A program made the position numbers and the translations under genes. The notes under the pieces are model-generated. The model made no database searches and was not told where the DNA came from. It saw only the letters and a program-made list of their open reading frames with translations. A stretch of 7,870 bases of DNA, taken from NCBI GenBank assembly GCA_023954595.1, contig JAGSHJ010000133.1:1-7870 (forward strand). Reading direction: 5' to 3'. The stretch is from Bacteriovoracaceae bacterium (GTDB lineage: Bacteria; Bdellovibrionota; Bacteriovoracia; Bacteriovoracales; Bacteriovoracaceae). Of the stretch, positions 1 through 5,401 are shown one piece after another (position 1 is the stretch's first letter; the number at the start of each line of letters is the position of its first letter).

Positions 1-29
1 TCAAAAGTACTTAAGCTATTTATAGAAAT

Positions 30-61
30 AAAAAAGCCTTCTAATTAAAGAAGGCTTTTTT
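30..61 (-). terminator. Bidirectional Rho-independent terminator
   Basis: A perfect inverted repeat has arms at 30-41 and 50-61 around an 8-base AT loop. The core AAGCCTTC/GAAGGCTT is flanked by A and T runs on both sides, so it gives a hairpin followed by a U-run on either strand. On the minus strand it lies about 37 bases after the tRNA and is its natural terminator. On the plus strand it could end a gene lying left of the window; a TAA at 12-14 would fit such a gene end, but too little is visible to call it. Confidence 0.85.
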
Positions 62-98
62 AATAACTTAGTGGGCAATAGTTAACCCAAAAAGAAAC

Positions 99-175
99 TG
101 GTGGGACATGCTGGACTTGAACCAGCGACCACCCGGTTATGAGCCGGGGGCTCTAACCAACTGAGCTAATGTCCC
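99..175 (-). tRNA. tRNA with anticodon CAU, probably tRNA-Ile2, otherwise elongator tRNA-Met
   Basis: Read on the minus strand, this folds into a complete 77-nt cloverleaf with encoded CCA. The 7-bp acceptor stem is GGGACAT/ATGTCCC, the D-arm GCTC/GAGC, the anticodon stem CCCGG/CCGGG around loop CTCATAA, the variable loop TGGTC, and the T-arm GCTGG-TTCAAGT-CCAGC, followed by discriminator A and CCA. All stems pair perfectly. The paired G1-C72 end argues against initiator tRNA. A CAU anticodon leaves elongator Met or the Ile2 species, in which lysidine made by TilS changes decoding to AUA. The T-arm and anticodon arm match the Ile2 tRNAs of E. coli and B. subtilis as I remember them better than their Met tRNAs, so I lean to Ile2. 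The tRNA call is very secure; the amino-acid identity is about 60:40. Confidence 0.95.
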
Positions 176-192
176 GTCGGTTTGAGTCAAAA

Positions 193-198
193 ATGATA
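193..198 (-). promoter_or_regulatory. Possible -10 box of the tRNA promoter
   Basis: On the minus strand TATCAT (5 of 6 to TATAAT) lies 17 bases before the mature tRNA 5' end, giving a leader of roughly ten bases. The region 15-17 bases further upstream offers only a poor -35 (TTTTCA or TTCAAA type). Position and composition fit a stable-RNA promoter, but this rests on a single hexamer. Confidence 0.35.
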
Positions 199-247
199 CC
201 CCAAAGCATCAAGTTTGAAAATCAAATAATATCCATATCCTACAGAT

Positions 248-253
248 TATGAT
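248..253 (+). promoter_or_regulatory. Possible -10 box of the dapF-tlyA promoter
   Basis: TATGAT (5 of 6 to the sigma-70 -10 consensus) lies 42 bases before the dapF start, in the 120-bp gap between the divergent tRNA and dapF. No convincing -35 is seen at normal spacing; TTGAAA at 215-220 is too far away for this box. A promoter must lie in this gap, since the tRNA upstream runs the other way, but the exact box is uncertain. Confidence 0.3.
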
Positions 254-295
254 AAGAAGAAGAAGTCTTTAGCACTGTGTTAATGGAGTAAAATA

Positions 296-1084
296 ATGCG
301 ATTTTTTAAATATTCTGGCTCAGGAAACGACTTCATATTAGTTAACAACCTTGATGCTGCCCACAGGCCAAGAGTTAGCCTTATCCAACAGTGGTGTAAG
401 CGCCGTGAAGGTGTAGGTGCTGACGGAGTTATATTTATTGAAAAATCCAATGACCATGACTATGGCCTAAGAATCTGGAACGCAGATGGCTCAGAGGCCG
501 AGATGTGTGGCAACGCAGCAAGAAGCAGTATCCACTTCGCCCATCACATTCTGAAAATGGGAAAAGAAAAGTACTACTTTGAAACTATGAACGGAGATTA
601 TGAAGGTCGTCCACTCCAAGGGGACAACATTGAAGTTAAAATGACCGAACTGTATGACGTTGATAAGATCAATATCTCTGACTTCTCTACAAAAGGTGCA
701 ATGTATTGCAACACAGGTGTTCCTCACGCAGTAATACAAGTAAACAGTGTAGAAGATATCAATATTCACTCACTAGGGCGTATGATTAGAAATGATGTAC
801 GTTTTCCAAATGGAACAAATGTCGACTTTCTTGAAGTCGTAGATCATAAAAACCAAGTCATAAAACTCAGAGTATATGAGCGTGGAGTAGAGGATGAAAC
901 CCTATGCTGCGGAACAGGTGTTATGGCCGCGGCAGTGACTTGTAGAAAGCTCATGGGGTGGACTGGTGAGATTACAGTACACGCTAAAGGTGGACAACTG
1001 AGTGCTGTTGTTGATGACAAACTTGAAAACCTATACTTCCAAGGTGAAGTGAAAATGGTTTTTGAAGGTGAACTAGGTGTCTGA
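296..1084 (+). CDS. dapF: Diaminopimelate epimerase DapF
   Basis: DapF interconverts LL- and meso-diaminopimelate in the cytoplasm. This supplies the meso-DAP cross-link residue of peptidoglycan and the precursor of lysine. The 262-aa product has the N-terminal KYSGSGNDF motif (5-13) and the family signature around the first catalytic cysteine, NADGSEAEMCGNAAR (62-76; Cys71). The second catalytic cysteine is Cys205 in ETLCCGTG (201-208). Both cysteines of this cofactor-independent two-base racemase are present, so it should be active. It is slightly shorter than the usual ~270-280 aa. The motif reads GNAARS where many relatives have GNGxRC; Ala is accepted at that position in the family. The ATG is preceded by GGAG (285-288) at 7 nt. 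The gene overlaps tlyA by 8 bp, which suggests translational coupling. An oddity is the heptapeptide ENLYFQG at residues 244-250. Confidence 0.97.
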   Translation: MRFFKYSGSGNDFILVNNLDAAHRPRVSLIQQWCKRREGVGADGVIFIEKSNDHDYGLRIWNADGSEAEMCGNAARSSIHFAHHILKMGKEKYYFETMNGDYEGRPLQGDNIEVKMTELYDVDKINISDFSTKGAMYCNTGVPHAVIQVNSVEDINIHSLGRMIRNDVRFPNGTNVDFLEVVDHKNQVIKLRVYERGVEDETLCCGTGVMAAAVTCRKLMGWTGEITVHAKGGQLSAVVDDKLENLYFQGEVKMVFEGELGV

Positions 1085-1796
1085 GAGACTAGATAGGCTG
1101 ATGCTGCAAAAAGAAATGGTTAATACCAGATCTCAAGCAAGAATGCTCATAGAGCAAGGTGATGTTCGAGTAAATGGCAAGCAGGCCTCTAAGCCAGGAC
1201 TAGCAGTTAAAGAAGATGACACTATTGAAATAGTAGATAGAACGCTCTATGTAGGCCGTGGTGCTTATAAGCTTGAGAAGGCCATTGAGTCATTTAAGCT
1301 CAACTTTAAAGATCTTGTTGTAGCAGATATTGGTGCCAGTACTGGAGGATTTACTCAGGTCTGTCTTGAAAATGGTGCTTCTAAGGTCTACTCAATTGAT
1401 GTCGGCCATGGGCAATTGGCACAAATTTTAAAAGATGATGAACGCGTGGTGAACCTTGAAGGTGTGAACGCAAAGTATCCCATTGAAATTGATGAAGAAG
1501 TAGACGCCATTGTTATGGATTTGTCTTTTATATCCATTCGTCAGGTCCTTTTAAATGCAATGGAACTATTAAGGCCTAAAGGCTTTGGAATGATTCTCAT
1601 TAAGCCTCAATTTGAAGCAGGCCCTAATAGGGTTGGCAAAAATGGAATCGTAAAAGAGTCCGTTGGTAAAACTGTATTGAATGAAACACTTGATTGGATA
1701 CGCGGGCAAAATTTAATTGTTGAAGGTGTTGCTGATTCTCCTATTACTGGAAAGACTGGTAATAAAGAGTACTTGGCGTGGATTAGAAAGGCCTAG
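1077..1796 (+). CDS. tlyA: TlyA-family rRNA 2'-O-methyltransferase (S4 + FtsJ-like domains)
   Basis: This is a TlyA/YqxC-type enzyme. The family includes ribose 2'-O-methyltransferases acting on 16S/23S rRNA cytidines, historically mislabelled hemolysin A. The 239-aa product starts with an S4 RNA-binding domain (about 1-55, pattern RLDRLMLQKEMVNTRSQA) and continues as a Rossmann methyltransferase. The SAM-binding motif I is DIGASTGGFTQ (84-94) and the acidic strand-2 end is SIDVGHGQL (106-114). The catalytic K-D-K-E set is probably Lys65 (GRGAYKLEKA), Asp148 (MDLSFIS), Lys176 (LIKPQFEAG) and Glu231 (GNKEYL). It is about 25-30 aa shorter than typical members, mainly at loops. The GTG start overlaps the end of dapF and has AAGG (1065-1068) 8 nt upstream. 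The next ATG at 1101 would cut into the S4 domain, so GTG is preferred. Which rRNA it modifies cannot be told from sequence alone. Confidence 0.93.
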   Translation: MSERLDRLMLQKEMVNTRSQARMLIEQGDVRVNGKQASKPGLAVKEDDTIEIVDRTLYVGRGAYKLEKAIESFKLNFKDLVVADIGASTGGFTQVCLENGASKVYSIDVGHGQLAQILKDDERVVNLEGVNAKYPIEIDEEVDAIVMDLSFISIRQVLLNAMELLRPKGFGMILIKPQFEAGPNRVGKNGIVKESVGKTVLNETLDWIRGQNLIVEGVADSPITGKTGNKEYLAWIRKA

Positions 1797-2728
1797 GCCA
1801 CATCATTGAGTTTACTTACAAAGACTTTAAAAATCTCTCCAAGCTTCTCTTTTGTTTTTTGATCCATACTTATAAATTTAAGTCCTATCCCAATTGGTAG
1901 GCCTTCATTTAAGTTTCTGATCACAGCTTTAATCTGCAGCCTTTCATCCTGTTTAGAAGTAAACTCAAAGTTTATTTCATCACCGATATGTAGCATTGAT
2001 CGTTTTAACTCGTAAGACTCAAGGTAGCATCCGCCATAACTTATATCAGAGCAAAGAGCACTCACTCCTAGTCCCAAAATATTTACATTCTCTGAAATAG
2101 GTACACGAATATTCTCTCTTCTAACGAGTAGTTTGAATTCGCCATCAACTTTTTTCGCAAAGACGTCTGCATTAAATTCAAAAATATCTTTTAAGCGCTT
2201 CCACTGGGTGCCCGGCTTTTTTAATAGAACTTCTTCACTTAGTTGGCCTTTGGTTATTTTATTCTTGATTTGAGAAAACCGAAGGTTGTCTTCAACTTCA
2301 CCCTGAACGTACTTTATCTTCCATATAGGAGCATTGGAGACTTCAAAGTACTTACCTGCATTTGTTTTAGGTTTCGAGGGGGGGAGAGTGCTTTTATTTT
2401 GTTTTGGTATTTTCTTGATTCTTGGTGGTGTGCTCTTCACTACCTCTAGGGCCTTTGGAAGCTCTGGCGTGGCAAGAGCTTGTATTTCTTCATGCTCTTC
2501 TTGTTCGGCCTCATCAGCTACGACAAGACTAGTTTCATCCTCATTGATCTTATTTTGAGTCAGTTGTGCAACCTCGCTCTTTAAGCGATCTCTATCCTCT
2601 TCAAGAAATTTAACAAGCTTAGTTAAAGCGTTAATTGTTTCCTGATCCCTGTTCGCAAATTCGCCCATCATTGATTCAAGGTTTTGGACTTGGGACTTTA
2701 AATGTTTATATTTTATTCGTGCACTCAT
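1793..2728 (-). CDS. PilZ-domain protein with coiled coil and GYF_2-like module
   Basis: This is a probable cytoplasmic cyclic-di-GMP receptor of 311 aa, with no signal peptide or membrane segment. Residues about 8-60 are charged and heptad-like (coiled coil). Residues 63-128 form an acidic, then Lys/Pro-rich linker. Residues about 134-186 (W136, GQLSEEVLL, W176) resemble the GYF_2/DUF4339 module, a likely peptide-binding domain. Residues about 200-305 are a PilZ domain with both c-di-GMP-binding motifs, RxxxR (R204-R208) and DxSxxG (D228, S230, G233). The output partner is unknown. It is the last gene of the minus-strand cluster, 48 bp after the barrel gene. That gap has no terminator and is AT-rich, so an internal promoter is possible. 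The upstream sequence has no clear Shine-Dalgarno. Its TAG stop shares CTAG (1793-1796) with the tlyA stop. The PilZ call is strong, the GYF_2 call moderate. Confidence 0.88.
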   Translation of the reverse strand: MSARIKYKHLKSQVQNLESMMGEFANRDQETINALTKLVKFLEEDRDRLKSEVAQLTQNKINEDETSLVVADEAEQEEHEEIQALATPELPKALEVVKSTPPRIKKIPKQNKSTLPPSKPKTNAGKYFEVSNAPIWKIKYVQGEVEDNLRFSQIKNKITKGQLSEEVLLKKPGTQWKRLKDIFEFNADVFAKKVDGEFKLLVRRENIRVPISENVNILGLGVSALCSDISYGGCYLESYELKRSMLHIGDEINFEFTSKQDERLQIKAVIRNLNEGLPIGIGLKFISMDQKTKEKLGEIFKVFVSKLNDVA

Positions 2729-2776
2729 AATATTCTATGAGGCTTATCGGAGAGTGATATAAAATATTTATGTTTA

Positions 2777-4072
2777 TTATAGTTGAGTGGTCAATCTTAG
2801 GTTGATTGTATTGATTACATTCTCAGAAGGAGCGTCTAAGTCTTTAGAATATGTGGCATCATTAAGGTATTGCAGTTGGTATTCTAGAGAAAAATAGTCC
2901 GTAACCTTACGGTTAATTCCTACTTTAAAATTCGTTCTACCGTCGTTGAAGTCCATCTCTTGCATGTCTAAATCAATATAAGGGGAGTGCCATAGATCCG
3001 CTCTTATTGAGGTCATGTCAGTTAGAGCTTCGGTCCAAAAGAGCCTCAGTCCTAATCGTGCGTTACTTCTATCTACAGTATTACCTTCAAGATCTTCATA
3101 GATACGTTTGTCATAAAGAGGTATGAAGCTAAAATTTAGATGTCTACCAGCTGAGGGGTCAGATATGAAGTGCTTAGTAAATCCCAAAGGCCCAAAGTTT
3201 ATTTGGGTTATAGGATTTGTGATATTGCCCTCTTGTTCCTGCTCATAAAGAGCGTGAGAAAAAATTGACCATGAAGGAGTGATCTCTTTAACAGAAAATG
3301 TAGCGGTTAGCCTTTCTCTGCTTTTCTCGACAGCTTCTTCACTATATCGCTCTACTGTGCGTGTATCTCTTTTATCTCCATAAAGCTCAAAGTTATACTT
3401 TTGCCCATAGTTAAATAAACTCATGCCGTAGTAGATGTTTCTTTGGTTATTTAGAGATTCCCAACTGATAGGGGAAGCGAAGATTGAAAGTTCAAGTTTA
3501 GAGAAGTCCTTTTTAAAACTAGCCGCATCGAAGTTCTTTTCGACAAACTTTCTATTGTCTGTGGTCTTTGGCCTCTTTGCAGACTCAATAGAGTCTGGAA
3601 GATCATATTGGGCGAGGCGCTTTTGTTGTCTTTTAACTACTCTTTCAATGTCTGCATCACTTATATCTGTATAGAAGTTAGTGAAATCTACTTTTCTAAA
3701 ACTTCTAAGGTCGCGAGGGATGCTACTTTGATTAAGAGAGTGAAGCGTGTACAGGCTATCTTTACTGACAAGTTCAGGTCTTACGACTCTGTATATCTTC
3801 CAGTGAGACAAAAGCATGGACGCTTTTAAACATATACCACGAGCAATGAAGCCTTCATCGCTTGTGATCTTCATGTGATCGCCTTTGAAGATACCGTCTT
3901 CAAGACCTCTATTGAGAACTAAGACATTCTTGTCATACATCTTTATAATTTGAGTCGACATCCGATCTGATGTGATGAGAGCAAATGCCGAAAAGTGGCA
4001 TAGTAGAAATGTTAGTGCAACAATAGCTCTTAAGTATGACATAGCTTTAGGATAAGCTATGCCAATACTCAT
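2777..4072 (-). CDS. Exported, probably outer-membrane barrel protein of unknown function
   Basis: I do not recognise a named family with confidence. Up to 431 aa are encoded from the ATG at 4072. An alternative ATG at 4042 (residue 11) gives a textbook Sec signal peptide starting MSYLRAIVALTFLL and ending near FAL (29-32). Neither start has a good Shine-Dalgarno, and the second lies inside a hairpin. After the signal, residues about 38-110 form a small beta-rich domain (VLVLNRGLEDGIFKGD), then a charged helical linker (about 125-185). Residues about 190-431 alternate polar and hydrophobic residues with many aromatics, as in transmembrane beta strands; the final ~90 residues resemble the end of DUF481-type salt-induced outer-membrane proteins. 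It starts 25 bp after apt and ends 48 bp before the PilZ gene, so it is probably co-transcribed with both. Export is fairly sure, the barrel is likely, the function is unknown. Confidence 0.8.
   Translation of the reverse strand: MSIGIAYPKAMSYLRAIVALTFLLCHFSAFALITSDRMSTQIIKMYDKNVLVLNRGLEDGIFKGDHMKITSDEGFIARGICLKASMLLSHWKIYRVVRPELVSKDSLYTLHSLNQSSIPRDLRSFRKVDFTNFYTDISDADIERVVKRQQKRLAQYDLPDSIESAKRPKTTDNRKFVEKNFDAASFKKDFSKLELSIFASPISWESLNNQRNIYYGMSLFNYGQKYNFELYGDKRDTRTVERYSEEAVEKSRERLTATFSVKEITPSWSIFSHALYEQEQEGNITNPITQINFGPLGFTKHFISDPSAGRHLNFSFIPLYDKRIYEDLEGNTVDRSNARLGLRLFWTEALTDMTSIRADLWHSPYIDLDMQEMDFNDGRTNFKVGINRKVTDYFSLEYQLQYLNDATYSKDLDAPSENVINTINLRLTTQL
4040..4061 (-). repeat. Perfect inverted repeat covering an alternative start codon
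   Basis: CATAGCTT (4040-4047) and AAGCTATG (4054-4061) form an 8-bp perfect stem with a 6-base loop. In the minus-strand mRNA the 3' arm ends exactly with the AUG at 4042-4040, the second candidate start of the exported barrel gene. The hairpin lies between the two candidate starts. No U-run follows, so it is not a terminator. Confidence 0.6.
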
Positions 4073-4097
4073 TGATACCAGGCAGTTTTTTGCCGGA

Positions 4098-4610
4098 TTA
4101 TTCGTAATTCAATACGCTATGGATGTTTTTAACTTCATCCGCCACATTGTTTAAAAACTTCAAGTTAATAAGCATTGCTACGGCCTGAACGTGGTAGTTG
4201 TTTTTTTCACAGAGTGAAATAGTCGCCTTAAGAGTTCCACCAGTTGCTAGAACATCATCAACTATTAGGACCTTTTTCTCTTTTGAATTGGGCTTCATCT
4301 CTAATGTATCTTCCCCGTATTCAAGAGAGTAGCTCTCCGAGGAGACTGGAGGAGGAAGCTTGCCCTTCTTACGCACAAGAATGAAACCTTTGTTGTGTTT
4401 CGCCGCTAGAGCTGAACCTAAAATGAATCCACGTGATTCAATTCCTACAACACACTCAATCTCATCCCAGTTTATATCTTTGCCCATGGCCTCCAAACAT
4501 TCTGGAAACTTCTCTTCTAGTAGAGGGCTAAAGTCTTTGAAAACAACGCCTTTTTTTGGAAAATCTTCCACATTGGAGATGTATTTTTCCATTTCTTCTT
4601 TTTTCATCAT
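4098..4610 (-). CDS. apt: Adenine phosphoribosyltransferase
   Basis: Apt makes AMP from adenine and PRPP in the cytoplasm (purine salvage). The 170-aa product is full length. It carries the type I PRTase PRPP-binding loop VLIVDDVLATGGT (114-126) and the Apt hallmarks FPKKGVVFKDFSPLL (17-31), GIESRGFILG (56-65), RKKGKLPPP (80-88) and SYSLEYG (93-99). Two adjacent ATGs open the gene. AAAGG at 4614-4618 is 3 nt from the first (4610) and 6 nt from the second (4607), so the second is the better start and the protein may be 169 aa. It lies 17 bp after the small exported-protein gene, too close for its own promoter, and 25 bp before the barrel gene. A weak bulged hairpin (4078-4096) follows its stop without a U-run. 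Confidence 0.96.
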   Translation of the reverse strand: MMKKEEMEKYISNVEDFPKKGVVFKDFSPLLEEKFPECLEAMGKDINWDEIECVVGIESRGFILGSALAAKHNKGFILVRKKGKLPPPVSSESYSLEYGEDTLEMKPNSKEKKVLIVDDVLATGGTLKATISLCEKNNYHVQAVAMLINLKFLNNVADEVKNIHSVLNYE

Positions 4611-4627
4611 GTACCTTTATCTAAATT

Positions 4628-4900
4628 TTAAGGAATAAAAACTTCAATGGGATCATTATCGATGTTAATGACCGTTTTGTGAACTAGAGCGTTGGCTACG
4701 CCTCTGGCCTGGCTTTTAAGTTTCTCAAGATCAGAGTTCTCTTTGAGCTTTAACTTCAAGATCTTCTGTCCAACTTCCTTATCATTCATATGTCCCTGAA
4801 GTTCTAATTGATAGATCTTTTCTTCATAAAGAACATTGTTACCAGGCTCGGCAGTGGCAAATTGAGATAAAAATATGGTCAATAATAATAACTTTTTCAT
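4628..4900 (-). CDS. Small exported protein of unknown function
   Basis: The product is 90 aa. A clear Sec signal peptide (MKKLLLLTIFLSQFATA) probably has its cleavage after Ala17, leaving a periplasmic or secreted protein of about 73 aa. There is no cysteine for a lipoprotein or disulfide. The mature part is charged, with a predicted helix (DLEKLKSQARGVANALVH, about 57-74) and a short hydrophobic tail ending EVFIP. That helix region resembles the C-terminus of the divergent 100-aa protein starting at 5090, and both signal peptides end in AxA-Glu, so the two may be distant paralogues. The ribosome site is weak (GTGG). It is the first gene of the apt/barrel/PilZ cluster. Confidence 0.75.
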   Translation of the reverse strand: MKKLLLLTIFLSQFATAEPGNNVLYEEKIYQLELQGHMNDKEVGQKILKLKLKENSDLEKLKSQARGVANALVHKTVINIDNDPIEVFIP

Positions 4901-4972
4901 GGATAACCACTATCGGCATTTGGCGAGATTTCTTAAGTAATTTTCACTCATTCGTACAGTGTGGATGCGGCC

Positions 4973-4987
4973 GTAAAAGGTTTTTAC
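4973..4987. promoter_or_regulatory. Dyad in the divergent promoter region
   Basis: The 189 bp from 4901 to 5089 separates two divergent operons and must hold both promoters. It contains the perfect dyad GTAAAA-GGT-TTTTAC (4973-4987). CGTACA occurs nearby as a direct repeat at 4953-4958 and 5002-5007. On the minus strand TTGTAC (5003-5008) could be a -35, with a poor TAAAAA -10 overlapping the dyad. An operator role is only a guess. Confidence 0.25.
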
Positions 4988-5063
4988 ACTTTATTAAAAA
5001 ACGTACAAAATACCCCTCCTAGAAACAGTAGGTTAGGAAACTTTAATGGCGCCTTCTTTGCTC

Positions 5064-5069
5064 TATTAT
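5064..5069 (+). promoter_or_regulatory. Possible -10 box of the exported protein/MoxR/VWA operon
   Basis: TATTAT (5 of 6 to TATAAT) lies 20 bases before the start codon of the first gene. The -35 region is weak (TTTAAT at 5042-5047, 16-bp spacing). The leader would be only about 13 bases, just covering the strong AAGGAG at 5077-5082. Confidence 0.3.
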
Positions 5070-5089
5070 AGCTCACAAGGAGCTACCTT

Positions 5090-5392
5090 ATGAAATCACT
5101 TGGGCTTATTATTTTATTTCTTACTAGTTTTTCTGCGAGTGCAGAAAATATGATAAAAATAAACGCGATAGGATCTTCGCCAAAAGGCCAGTTTGTGGCG
5201 TTTGAGGAGTTTGGATATATTGATGGCTCTAAATCATCTTTCTCTTCCATTAGGGTGAAAAACGTTTGGAAAAATAAGTACGTTGATCGTCCTATTAAAG
5301 TAACAAGTGAGAAGGATGAACTTCACCAAGTGAGAGCACAGGCAAAAAAATTGGCCGCGGAGAGATTGAGTAAATTTAATATTTCCACTTAA
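5090..5392 (+). CDS. Small exported protein, DUF2259-like
   Basis: The product is 100 aa. The Sec signal peptide MKSLGLIILFLTSFSASA is probably cut after Ala18. The mature part carries a stretch (about 29-48, SPKGQFVAFEEFGYIDGSKS) that matches my memory of the opening of DUF2259 'predicted secreted protein' sequences, where it reads SPDGRYxAFEEYGxxDGS. A charged helix follows (about 77-95). DUF2259 proteins are usually more than 200 aa, so this is a short, one-module version. No frameshift is visible: the stop is clean and the next gene begins at once. The strong Shine-Dalgarno AAGGAG (5077-5082) at 7 nt fixes the start. It is the first gene of the operon with the MoxR ATPase and the VWA protein, which suggests a shared job in the envelope; its molecular role is unknown. 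Confidence 0.82.
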   Translation: MKSLGLIILFLTSFSASAENMIKINAIGSSPKGQFVAFEEFGYIDGSKSSFSSIRVKNVWKNKYVDRPIKVTSEKDELHQVRAQAKKLAAERLSKFNIST

Positions 5393-5401
5393 GGAGAGTT
5401 C

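Noticed and set aside
491..769. Open frame on the minus strand inside dapF
   Set aside because: Fully antisense to a well-supported enzyme gene, low-complexity hydrophobic translation and no ribosome site; a shadow.
1025..1045. ENLYFQG as evidence of an engineered tag or vector sequence
   Set aside because: It is embedded in normal DapF C-terminal sequence in the correct frame, with no linker, His tag or vector sequence around it.
2243..2558. Two plus-strand open frames inside the PilZ gene
   Set aside because: They mirror the charged linker of the PilZ protein and give Ser/Cys-rich or hydrophobic nonsense with no recognisable family.
3435..3829. Plus-strand open frames antisense to the exported barrel gene
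   Set aside because: No ribosome site or domain; the minus-strand frame has a signal peptide and is continuous over 431 codons.
4078..4096. Hairpin after apt as an intrinsic terminator
   Set aside because: The stem is short (4 bp plus 2 bp across a bulge) and no U-run follows on the minus strand; the next gene starts 25 bp after apt, so read-through is expected.
4360..4638. Plus-strand open frame antisense to apt
   Set aside because: apt motifs on the minus strand are unambiguous; this frame is their reverse shadow.
5090..5392. Truncated or frameshifted remnant of a longer DUF2259 gene
   Set aside because: It has a strong ribosome site, intact signal peptide and clean stop overlapping the ribosome site of the next gene; I see no continuation of the family in another frame.
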